From contig JAGKXB010000018.1 in the NCBI GenBank assembly GCA_021151485.1, positions 1 through 44,287 on the forward strand: a stretch of DNA of 44,287 bases, in the 5' to 3' direction. Source of the DNA: Oxalobacteraceae bacterium (GTDB lineage Bacteria; Pseudomonadota; Gammaproteobacteria; Burkholderiales; Burkholderiaceae_D). Below the pieces are notes generated by a model, which was not told the DNA's origin, did not search any database, and saw only the letters and a list, made by a program, of their open reading frames with translations. Made by a program: the position numbers and the translations under genes. This document shows, in pieces, positions 36,846 to 43,795 of the stretch (positions are counted from its first letter, which is position 1; each line of letters begins with the position of its first letter).

Positions 36846-39800
36846 ATGGCTGCAGCAGATTACAGCACCGTCGTACAACAACTTTATGTCGCTTATTTTG
36901 GCCGTCCAGCTGATGTGACTGGCGCTTCTAATTACGCTAATTCTTTGAATAATGCGAGTGCACCAACCACAATCGCAGCTTTGGAAGCTGCTTACAGCAC
37001 CAACGCAACAGTTAAAACGTTAGTAGATAGCTTTGGTAGCAGCGCAGAATCAACCGCTTTGTATGGTTCAGGTAGCACCAACAGCTTCGTTAATGCAATT
37101 TTCCAAAACCTGTTGGGTCGTGATGCTGACGTGGCTGGTTTGATATTCTGGTCTAATGCGATCGATAGCGGTGTATTGTCCAAAGGCAAAGCTGCGCTCT
37201 CCATCATGGCAGGTGCGTTGGCGAATACAACTACGCAAGGTTTGATTGATGCTAAAACTGTTGCACACAAAAGCATGGTTGCAGTCAACTTCACAACAGC
37301 GTTAGATACCACGACAGAAATTTTGGCCTACGATGGTGCTGATGCTGCCACAACGGCGCGTTCTATGTTGAAACCTGTTAACGACCAGACCGATGTCACT
37401 GCTTATCAAACAACCGTAACAAGCACTGTGTCTGGTTTGGTTACAACTTACAATACTAATGCTGTTGCTGGTTCAACATACACGTTGACAACAGGCTCAG
37501 ATACATTTACTGGTGCTTCCAAAAACGATACCTTCAATGCAGCTGACGGCACATTCACCAGCCTTGATTCCATTAAAGGTGGTGATGGTAACGATACATT
37601 GAACATCGCTTCAACAAACGCATTTACTGTTCCTTCTGGTTCTAGCGTATCCAGTGTTGAAACTGTGAACATCACTGGTGGCGCTGCTGTCACAGTTGAC
37701 ACCACAGCATCCAGCTGGTCTGGCGTAACTGCGTTGAACGTTTCAAACACTGGCGCTGCTGACACAGTAACGGCTGGTTCTGGTACAGCGGTTGCAGTCA
37801 CAAATACTTCACAAGCTGCAAATAATATTTCCGTTAATGGTGGTTCGACAGTAGCTGTTACAGCAACTGGCGCTACTACTGGTACTGTCACAATTGGTGG
37901 TACCACAGCAGCTGCGGGCGCCGTCACCGTTTCTTCTACCGCGCAGGCTTTGGCAAATGGTGATGTTGGTGGCACTATTACTGTTACTGGCGGTACGGTT
38001 GTATCTGTTACCAGCACAACAACTGGTTCTGGGTTGTCAGTCAACGAATCTGCAACTCAAGCTGATGTATCTGTAACAGGAAATTCAAGCACTACTTCTG
38101 TAACGGTTGTGCAAAGTGCGAAGGCTACAGCAGCAGCAGCAATTTCTGCCTCTAACAACACGACTAATGCTGTCGCCGGTGTCAAAGGTAACACTAACGG
38201 TGCAGTAACTATTGCTGATGCGAATGCAGGTAGTACAACTACGGCGGCTACTATTACTGCTGTTACCTTGCAAAACTATGGTAACTCCACCATTTCTTCC
38301 AATAAATTGGCAACCTTGACTTTGTCTGGTACTGGTGTTGATAGCACTGGTGCGGCACTTATCACGGGTACTCTTGGTTTAACCGATGGTTTGACCACAC
38401 CAACAGTGACTGCGTTGACTTTGAACTTGGGTGGTGGTTCTTTGGGCGCTATTACTGACAATAGCAATAAATTTACAACTGTCAATGCAGTATTGACAGC
38501 AAGTACAAAGCTGGCTAGTTTCTCTGATACTGCTTTGAAAACATTGGCAATTTCTGGTACTGGTGTGTTGTCATTGACAACCGTCAATACAGCGTTGACG
38601 TCGATCACTGTGTCAGGCGCTGCTGGTTATAGCGGTACATTGGTTGGTACTGGCGTGACTTCATTCACCGCAGCTAATACTACGGCTAATAATACTGTGG
38701 TATTGACTTCCACAACTCAGGCTTACACCGGTGGTACAGGCAATGACAAAGTAACTATCTCTGCAGATGCAACCAAAACCATCACAGGTGGTGCTGGTAC
38801 AGATACCTTGGTTCTGGCTGCTGATGGTTCAACGTTTACGTCTGCTAATACTGGTACTAACGTCACTGGTTTTGAAGTTTTGTCTACAACCTCTGGCGGT
38901 ACTATCGGCATGAATTTGATCGGTGGTTCCGCATTCACTAAAGTTCAAGCTAATACTACGACAGCGACGACTTTTAGTAACGTCACAGTAGGAACTGCGC
39001 TGGAAATCGTAAAGTCTGGTGCTGATGTAACCTATAAAACTTCTGATACAGATGGCGCAAGCGACACTGTTAACTTGACGTTGACAGGTTCTTCTGCAAC
39101 CACCGGTACAGGGACAGTAGGTTATACAACAACAGCAGTGACCTTGAAAGATGCGGCTGGTAATGGTATCGGTACCCTCAACGTTGTGACCGATGCGACT
39201 GTTGGTGGTGGTGCGCACACAATTACTACCTTGACTGATTCTGCATTGACAAAATTGGCAATTACTGGTACCGGTGCGTTGACAATTGGTGCTCTGACTG
39301 TATCAGCAACTTCTTTTACGTTGTCTGATAACGACACCAGCACTGCTTCCTCAGCAATTACAACGCTGACTGCTGGTAGCCTGGCTAATTTGTCATACAG
39401 CGGTACGCAAACATTCTCAATTGGTACCTTGGCAAGTAATACTGTTTCTGCATTGACGATTACTAATGCCAATACTGGTTCAACAGGTGTATTGACAGTT
39501 GGTACCTTCAGCAATGCTAGCTTAACTTCATTGACACTGAGTGGTTCCGTCAAATTGACTGGTGCTACATTTGGCTCATCTAGTGCTCTCACAGTTTCTG
39601 GTTCAACTGATAACCAAAATGTGACAATCACCGCAACTGCTGGTGGCGTTAAAACCATCACATTGGGTAATGGTGCTAATACCATCACTACTGGTGCTGG
39701 TGCTGACGTGATCACCTTGGGTACAGGTGCCAATACTGTTACCGCTGGTTCTGGTGGCGATACCGTGACATTCGGTGCGCATACAGGTGTTAATACTGTG

Positions 39801-40181
39801 AAGTATTCATCAGCAGGTGAAACAGCAACTGGTACGGTAACTTCTGGTACAACTGCATTGACTGCTGCGAACGGCTACGATATTTACACTGGCTTGCAAG
39901 CTGGAGATAAAATTAACCTTCTGAGTACAAATACCTATAGCACAACAGTCGGTACAAGCATTCTTACATCCGGTGATGCTAATGGTTATATCTCGATCGT
40001 TAAAGGTAATTATGTTGCTTCTACCGGTATCTTTACCACAAGCAGCACTGGTACCGATTCGCTCGTGCAGTGGGACAGCAACGGTACAACAGCAAGCGGT
40101 AACATTGAAACCATCGTTCTCGTTGGTTTTGTGAACACAGCTTCTACTGCATCAACTAGTGGTTTGATCACATTGGCTTAA
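36846..40181 (+). CDS. Large DUF4214/RTX-like surface-layer candidate protein
   Basis: A 1,111-residue acidic protein rich in Thr, Ser, Gly and Ala, with no cysteine that I can find. The N-terminal 200 residues are DUF4214-like and helical (LYVAYFGRPADVTGASNY, FQNLLGRDADVAGLIFW). The rest is repetitive beta-rich sequence with RTX-type GGxGxD units (near 244, 628 and 647), GTG.L.IG-type strands, and a Gly-Ala-Asn repeat zone near 940-976. No N-terminal signal peptide is seen, which fits type I secretion of RTX and S-layer proteins. Neither a type I exporter nor its outer-membrane partner is in the window. A strong class II-like promoter and leader precede it and a strong terminator follows. 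Confidence 0.8.
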   Translation: MAAADYSTVVQQLYVAYFGRPADVTGASNYANSLNNASAPTTIAALEAAYSTNATVKTLVDSFGSSAESTALYGSGSTNSFVNAIFQNLLGRDADVAGLIFWSNAIDSGVLSKGKAALSIMAGALANTTTQGLIDAKTVAHKSMVAVNFTTALDTTTEILAYDGADAATTARSMLKPVNDQTDVTAYQTTVTSTVSGLVTTYNTNAVAGSTYTLTTGSDTFTGASKNDTFNAADGTFTSLDSIKGGDGNDTLNIASTNAFTVPSGSSVSSVETVNITGGAAVTVDTTASSWSGVTALNVSNTGAADTVTAGSGTAVAVTNTSQAANNISVNGGSTVAVTATGATTGTVTIGGTTAAAGAVTVSSTAQALANGDVGGTITVTGGTVVSVTSTTTGSGLSVNESATQADVSVTGNSSTTSVTVVQSAKATAAAAISASNNTTNAVAGVKGNTNGAVTIADANAGSTTTAATITAVTLQNYGNSTISSNKLATLTLSGTGVDSTGAALITGTLGLTDGLTTPTVTALTLNLGGGSLGAITDNSNKFTTVNAVLTASTKLASFSDTALKTLAISGTGVLSLTTVNTALTSITVSGAAGYSGTLVGTGVTSFTAANTTANNTVVLTSTTQAYTGGTGNDKVTISADATKTITGGAGTDTLVLAADGSTFTSANTGTNVTGFEVLSTTSGGTIGMNLIGGSAFTKVQANTTTATTFSNVTVGTALEIVKSGADVTYKTSDTDGASDTVNLTLTGSSATTGTGTVGYTTTAVTLKDAAGNGIGTLNVVTDATVGGGAHTITTLTDSALTKLAITGTGALTIGALTVSATSFTLSDNDTSTASSAITTLTAGSLANLSYSGTQTFSIGTLASNTVSALTITNANTGSTGVLTVGTFSNASLTSLTLSGSVKLTGATFGSSSALTVSGSTDNQNVTITATAGGVKTITLGNGANTITTGAGADVITLGTGANTVTAGSGGDTVTFGAHTGVNTVKYSSAGETATGTVTSGTTALTAANGYDIYTGLQAGDKINLLSTNTYSTTVGTSILTSGDANGYISIVKGNYVASTGIFTTSSTGTDSLVQWDSNGTTASGNIETIVLVGFVNTASTASTSGLITLA

Positions 40182-40253
40182 GTAGTGAAGTAAGAAGAAA
40201 AAGTAAGGCAGCACATATTTTTTCTTTAAGTTTCATGCAATAGCAATAGCTAG

Positions 40254-40288
40254 AACCCCGTCTCTTACAAAGAGGCGGGGTTTTTTTA
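40254..40288 (+). terminator. Strong rho-independent terminator after the surface-protein gene
   Basis: AACCCCG-T-CTCT, a 5-nt loop TACAA, then AGAG-G-CGGGGTT form a 12-bp stem (one T-G pair) followed by a T-run. It lies about 70 bp after the stop codon and before the DUF6447-like gene. Confidence 0.93.
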
Positions 40289-40313
40289 TAAAATTTTTTT
40301 AAGGAATACTCTC

Positions 40314-40526
40314 ATGGCGATGATTAACATTGATGGCACAGAATATGACGTTGATATGTTGTCTGATGAAGCGAAGAATCAAATAGCAACGTTGCAGTTT
40401 GTGGATGCGGAATTGCAAAGATTGAATGCGCAAGCAGCTGTGTTGCAAACCGCGCGCTTAGCCTATGCCAAGGCTGTGCAAGAAGCCTTGCCAAAGTCAG
40501 GTGATGACATCATTACGTTTTCTTGA
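40314..40526 (+). CDS. Small DUF6447-like protein
   Basis: A 70-residue protein with MAMINIDGTEYDVDMLSDEA at the N-terminus, then a helix rich in Gln, Ala and Leu (about 20-60). It has no signal peptide. The IDGxEYDxDxLSDEAK..IA.LQFVDAEL pattern fits what I recall as DUF6447, and its function is unknown. AAGGAA precedes the start. It follows the surface-protein terminator by 26 bp and may be read through or have its own promoter. The association with the surface gene is by position only. Confidence 0.75.
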   Translation: MAMINIDGTEYDVDMLSDEAKNQIATLQFVDAELQRLNAQAAVLQTARLAYAKAVQEALPKSGDDIITFS

Positions 40527-40556
40527 TGACGCACGATTGAAGATGTATTAAATCTA

Positions 40557-40602
40557 ATCTGGCAGTTGCCGGTTTTTATAGGGTATCTGTCAGATTAGAT
40601 TT
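40557..40602. repeat. Left inverted repeat of the IS481-type element
   Basis: A 46-bp segment whose reverse complement recurs at 41761-41806 with 4 mismatches. The inner 24 bp (40579-40602) are identical. The transposase stop codon (40595-40597) lies within it. Confidence 0.9.
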
Positions 40603-41644
40603 GATTCAGATGGGTGAGATTTTTCTGAGCCCAAATCGTTTTCCCGTCAAGCAAAGTATCCATTGGCGTTCTGCCGCAGCACATTTTGCCTTGATGAGTT
40701 CGTGCATTGTTATAGTAATGAAGCCAAACGTCCAGATCCTTTTGAAGTTCTTCCAGTGTTAAATAAAGCTTTTTGCGAAACGTAATTTGGTAAAACTCCT
40801 GCAAAATCGTTTTATGGAAACGCTCGCAAATACCATTGGTTTGCGGTGACATTGCTTTCGTCTTGGTGTGATCAATGTCGTTAATCGCAAGGTAAAGCTG
40901 GTAATCATGTTGTTCCACTTTTCCGCAATATTCCGTTCCCCTGTCAGTTAAAACACGCAATACAGTGAGTCCATTTGCCTCGTAAAACGGTAGTACTTTG
41001 TCATTGAGCAAATCCGCTGCCGTAATCGGTGTTTTTGTCGTGTACAGCTTGCAATGCGCAATCTTGCTGTAAGTGTCGACATAGGTTTGTTGATAAATCC
41101 GACCAACACCCTTGAGGTTGCCAACGTAAAATGTGTCCTGCGAACCCAGATAGCCTGGATGCGCCGTTTCTATTTCCCCGCAGGCTTCGTCGTCATCTTT
41201 TTTCTTTTCTAGCGCAGCAATCTGCGCATCATTCAAATGAATGCCTTCTCTGGCAACTTTCTCCTCTAATGCTTTGAGCCGCTTCTTAAAATTTTCCAGA
41301 CCATGCCGCAACCAAATAGAACGAACACCGCTTCCAGAAACAAGGATGCCGCGTAGTCTTAATTCGTTACTCGTCCTGTGCTGCCCATAGGCCGGATACT
41401 CAATTGCATACGCTTTCACTGCGTCTTCAATACTGGGGTCAACACGATTCTTGAAATTCGGGGAACGTCGACTTTTATCCAGCAGCGCTTCAATACCACC
41501 TTCATTGACTAGTTCTTGATAGCGATAAAACGTGTCCCGTGAAACACCCATGACTTTGCACACCCTGGATACATTGTTCAATTTTTGGGCTAAATTCAGC
41601 AAACCAGCTTTATGTTTGATAATAGGATTGTTACTATGTTGCAT
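40595..41644 (-). CDS. IS481-family transposase
   Basis: A 349-residue DDE transposase. An N-terminal helix-turn-helix (about 20-60, with VCKVMGVSRDTFYRYQELV) precedes an rve integrase-like domain (about 165-330) with Asp residues in YVDTYSKIAH and VLTDRGTEYCG and the Glu in NGICERFHKTILQEFY. This D-D-E arrangement and the helix-turn-helix match IS481. The frame is intact, so the element may still be active. Confidence 0.93.
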   Translation of the reverse strand: MQHSNNPIIKHKAGLLNLAQKLNNVSRVCKVMGVSRDTFYRYQELVNEGGIEALLDKSRRSPNFKNRVDPSIEDAVKAYAIEYPAYGQHRTSNELRLRGILVSGSGVRSIWLRHGLENFKKRLKALEEKVAREGIHLNDAQIAALEKKKDDDEACGEIETAHPGYLGSQDTFYVGNLKGVGRIYQQTYVDTYSKIAHCKLYTTKTPITAADLLNDKVLPFYEANGLTVLRVLTDRGTEYCGKVEQHDYQLYLAINDIDHTKTKAMSPQTNGICERFHKTILQEFYQITFRKKLYLTLEELQKDLDVWLHYYNNARTHQGKMCCGRTPMDTLLDGKTIWAQKNLTHLNQI

Positions 41645-41721
41645 GAGAGTTACCTTTCTTCAGTTTAGTAGGATTCGATACCCATATCTAAACCGGTAAC
41701 TCTCATCTTTTCAAGTCGATG

Positions 41722-41747
41722 TGTCAGATCTTGTCTGAACTAATACA
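41722..41747. repeat. Subterminal duplicate of the IS right-end motif
   Basis: Read on the minus strand, TGTATTAGTTCAGACAAGAT followed by CTGACA matches the outer right end (41799-41824, TGTACTAGCTCAGACCCGAT then CTGACA) with 4 differences in 26 bp, in direct orientation 77 bp further in. It could be a second transposase-binding site or the end of an older element. Confidence 0.8.
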
Positions 41748-41760
41748 CAACCATACGCTC

Positions 41761-41806
41761 AAATCTAATCTGACAGATACCCTACAAAAACTGGTAACTG
41801 TCAGAT
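41761..41806. repeat. Right inverted repeat of the IS481-type element
   Basis: Counterpart of 40557-40602 in inverted orientation. The outermost 18 bp of the right end (41807-41824) have only loose similarity to the left end, with a 5-nt length difference. Confidence 0.9.
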
Positions 41807-41824
41807 CGGGTCTGAGCTAGTACA

Positions 41825-41902
41825 GATAAGTAATGTCGTTAGTAATCCGATTATCAAACTAACTAATATTGAATATCCAAATCGTAGTGTTGCTTGAGCC
41901 AT
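41825..41902 (-). pseudogene. Second immunity-lipoprotein gene, cut by the IS element
   Basis: Twenty-six codons starting MAQATLRFGYSILVSLIIGL and ending LTTLLI are left. They parallel the signal peptide of the intact lipoprotein at 42231-42794 (MAQATLWFRHP...). The next base begins the IS right end, whose TGT happens to supply a Cys, and the frame stops a few codons later. As in the intact pair, the start overlaps the preceding effector tail and is preceded by AAGGAG. The remainder of this gene is not found beyond the IS. Confidence 0.85.
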
Positions 41903-42010
41903 GCGGTGTACTCCTTCATGTTGACTTTCCCAATCATCTTGGATGAGCCATCCGCATCCATCGTCGATTTTGGGTAGAGATTTACGAGGGAATCAAAAAC
42001 CTTAAAATTC
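41863..42010 (-). pseudogene. 3' remnant of a duplicated DUF2235 effector gene
   Basis: About 49 codons of minus-strand reading, NLYPKSTMDADGSSKMIGKV followed by NMKEYTAWLKQHYDLDIQY and a stop. They match the C-terminus of the intact effector at 42746-43795 (NLYPESTMDADGSSKIVGAV...). Upstream of it the sequence breaks into the family I repeat at 42011. This shows that the effector-plus-immunity cassette was once present in two copies. Confidence 0.9.
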
Positions 42011-42109
42011 CCCGTCGTTCCCGCGGTTTTAGGCGGGAATCCAGTGTCTTTCGTTGTTGTTTACCAAAAAGCCACTGGATCCCCGACTAAAGCATTCGGG
42101 GACGACGGT
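42011..42109 (+). repeat. Interspersed repeat family I, copy E
   Basis: A full ~99-bp copy with the same ends and inner CCACTGGATCCCCGACTAAA segment as the others. It sits exactly at the upstream end of the effector remnant, so it either inserted there or marks a recombination breakpoint. Confidence 0.92.
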
Positions 42110-42130
42110 GCTGAGTGCGATGGCAAATAC

Positions 42131-42160
42131 ACTCGTTCCCACGCTCCTGCGTGGGAATGC
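42131..42160. repeat. 30-bp palindromic repeat, copy 2
   Basis: Identical to the reverse complement of 3797-3826 over all 30 bp. It again lies about 20 bp past a family I element. The remaining bases to 42230 show no recognisable gene. Confidence 0.9.
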
Positions 42161-42230
42161 ATATCGACATTGTTGGAGCCGTGTCGTCAATGGTAAGAAA
42201 ACTATATGCATGAGCCTGGAGCCTGTCATT

Positions 42231-42794
42231 TTATTTATTCTGACGCCATTTTTCTGCCATCGCTTGGATACTCACATCGTCATTATTGAACGTGATGATG
42301 ACCTTTAATTCCGTGTTTTGATAATCGGCACGGACTTGGGTAATTAGTTCGGGTGTGATGATGGAGGTGAGGTCGATGCGTTTGGTGTATCTGGGTACTT
42401 TGCTAATCGCCTCTTGGTAATCTTTTTCCCATTTTGGCGAATACGCATCAGTTCTATTGGTAATATTTTTTTCCCACCATTCGTCTGTAGCAGGATCACT
42501 GACAATCCACTCAACTTCCACAAATTTCGGCATTCCGTGCTTGCTGTCGCCTGGCATAAAAGACATTATCTTGCCACCACGCGGATACACGCCACCCACT
42601 GCACCTGGGACTGGTCCGCGTATGCCATCTGGATCGAACCGTCGTACACCTACATCCATGCCTGCGCTTTGAAACAGCAGTGACATGCCGATTGGTTTTT
42701 CATCATGACGGCATGAGGTCAGCAATATTGCTAGTAACCCCATTATCAAGGTACGGAATATGGGATGTCTAAACCATAGTGTTGCTTGAGCCAT
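42231..42794 (-). CDS. Lipoprotein, probable immunity protein of the DUF2235 effector
   Basis: A 187-residue protein. The lipoprotein signal peptide has Arg residues at 9 and 14 and a lipobox ending LLTSC, giving a mature Cys near 28. The mature part contains GMPKFVEVEWIV, which resembles the DUF3304-type immunity lipoproteins found beside Tle1 phospholipases, but I am not certain of the family. The start overlaps the effector gene by 49 bp and is supported by AAGGAG eight bases upstream, so production is coupled to the effector. A periplasm-facing anchored lipoprotein fits neutralisation of a periplasm-delivered lipase. Confidence 0.78.
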   Translation of the reverse strand: MAQATLWFRHPIFRTLIMGLLAILLTSCRHDEKPIGMSLLFQSAGMDVGVRRFDPDGIRGPVPGAVGGVYPRGGKIMSFMPGDSKHGMPKFVEVEWIVSDPATDEWWEKNITNRTDAYSPKWEKDYQEAISKVPRYTKRIDLTSIITPELITQVRADYQNTELKVIITFNNDDVSIQAMAEKWRQNK

Positions 42795-43795
42795 GCTGCG
42801 TACTCCTTCATGTTGACTGCCCCAACAATTTTGGACGAACCATCAGCATCCATTGTTGATTCGGGGTACAGATTAATAAAATTGTTGCTCTTGGTTTGAC
42901 TCCATGTCATGCCGCCTGGTGTTGCTTGTTTTTGCGGTTTGCAGCGATCAGCCCATCTTTCATTGTTGTTACGCAAACAAAAAGCACGGTCTTTACCGTC
43001 AATACTCTTGTCATGCAATACTGGATTGGTGACCTCGCCCCATTCTGGGTGATTCACATCTTTATCCTTCCAGGATTTCATCTTCACACCACTGAGCTTG
43101 GCTTGCTCCGCCATCCAATTCAGCGCTACATCCGACAAATCCCCCGTGCCATAACTGCCACCAATATCTGCATGGCTGCCAATAAATCCCTTTTGCGTGC
43201 CACGGCCTATCGATTCGCCTGGAAACAAATAACGGTGCTCGTTCAGCGCCACGGCTTGAAACACATGCTGGGCTTGCGCCGGAATCGCCAGTTGCCATGA
43301 TCCGTTATCTAAACCATTCAAGCCAAATTGGGCCACTGTATCCCACAATCCCATGAAACGAATCTGTGCACACGCCTCAGATTTGCTAAATGCTTGGTCG
43401 GTTAAACGTTGCGCGACGCGGTTGGAAAAGTCACGTGCCATCGCTGCGCCGCGCGAAAATCCTACAATATCGATATTGACCGCTTCCCCTTTCTTAAAAA
43501 CAGTATTGTTCATATAGCCGTCAAGCTTCTCCAACATATAGTCAACCCGCGCCCGTGCCGTGTTCGCATCCGCAGCATCAAATTGATTGGTTTGAATATG
43601 GCTATCTGGGTCATCGCGACCCACGCCGTTCATGTACCAAGCAGGTCCATTTTGAGTTGCATCGTAAGCCAAATAAAACTTGTACACATTCGAAAAATCA
43701 TCCACGCCAGGTGGTGGATTGGAGTTATTCGTCCCATCAAACGCAAACAAAATCAGCCCGGACGGGTCAATATATTTAAGTGGGTTATTGCGCAC
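42746..43795 (-). CDS. Rhs tip with DUF2235 (Tle1-like) hydrolase domain
   Basis: A 349-residue frame starting (GTG) at the Rhs core end, VRNNPLKYIDPSG, followed by a DUF2235 alpha/beta hydrolase. It shows FAFDGTNNS near the start, the nucleophile motif GFSRGAAMARDF, and GSHADIGGSYG, where the catalytic Asp/His region of Tle1 phospholipases lies. Rhs proteins with such tips are type VI secretion effectors attacking phospholipids. The frame is out of register with the upstream Rhs frame, so it is now an orphan tip, or expressed only from this GTG. Its immunity lipoprotein gene overlaps its end. Confidence 0.82.
   Translation of the reverse strand: MRNNPLKYIDPSGLILFAFDGTNNSNPPPGVDDFSNVYKFYLAYDATQNGPAWYMNGVGRDDPDSHIQTNQFDAADANTARARVDYMLEKLDGYMNNTVFKKGEAVNIDIVGFSRGAAMARDFSNRVAQRLTDQAFSKSEACAQIRFMGLWDTVAQFGLNGLDNGSWQLAIPAQAQHVFQAVALNEHRYLFPGESIGRGTQKGFIGSHADIGGSYGTGDLSDVALNWMAEQAKLSGVKMKSWKDKDVNHPEWGEVTNPVLHDKSIDGKDRAFCLRNNNERWADRCKPQKQATPGGMTWSQTKSNNFINLYPESTMDADGSSKIVGAVNMKEYAAWLKQHYGLDIPYSVP

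Larger units (their letters stand above)
40544..41824 (-). mobile_element. IS481-family insertion sequence
   Basis: About 1.28 kb with one transposase gene. Imperfect inverted ends lie at 40557-40602 and 41761-41806 (46 bp, 4 mismatches, including 24 identical bp). Both outer ends read TGTA (TGTATTA on the left, TGTACTAG on the right, read inward). The right end at 41824 is fixed by the sharp break of the interrupted lipoprotein frame. No convincing target-site duplication is seen. On the left it stops 17 bp past the DUF6447-like gene, and the rest of the interrupted gene is not there, which suggests a deletion or rearrangement. Confidence 0.85.

Noticed and set aside
37448..39733. Several long minus-strand open frames (up to about 200 codons) across the surface-protein gene
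   Set aside because: They are Val/Pro-rich mirror frames produced by the repetitive ACT/GGT codon use of the plus-strand gene. They have no ribosome-binding sites and no family features.
42161..42230. Possible extra remnant of a gene between the 30-bp palindrome and the lipoprotein gene
   Set aside because: No reading frame there resembles the effector or lipoprotein, and the stretch is too short to assign.
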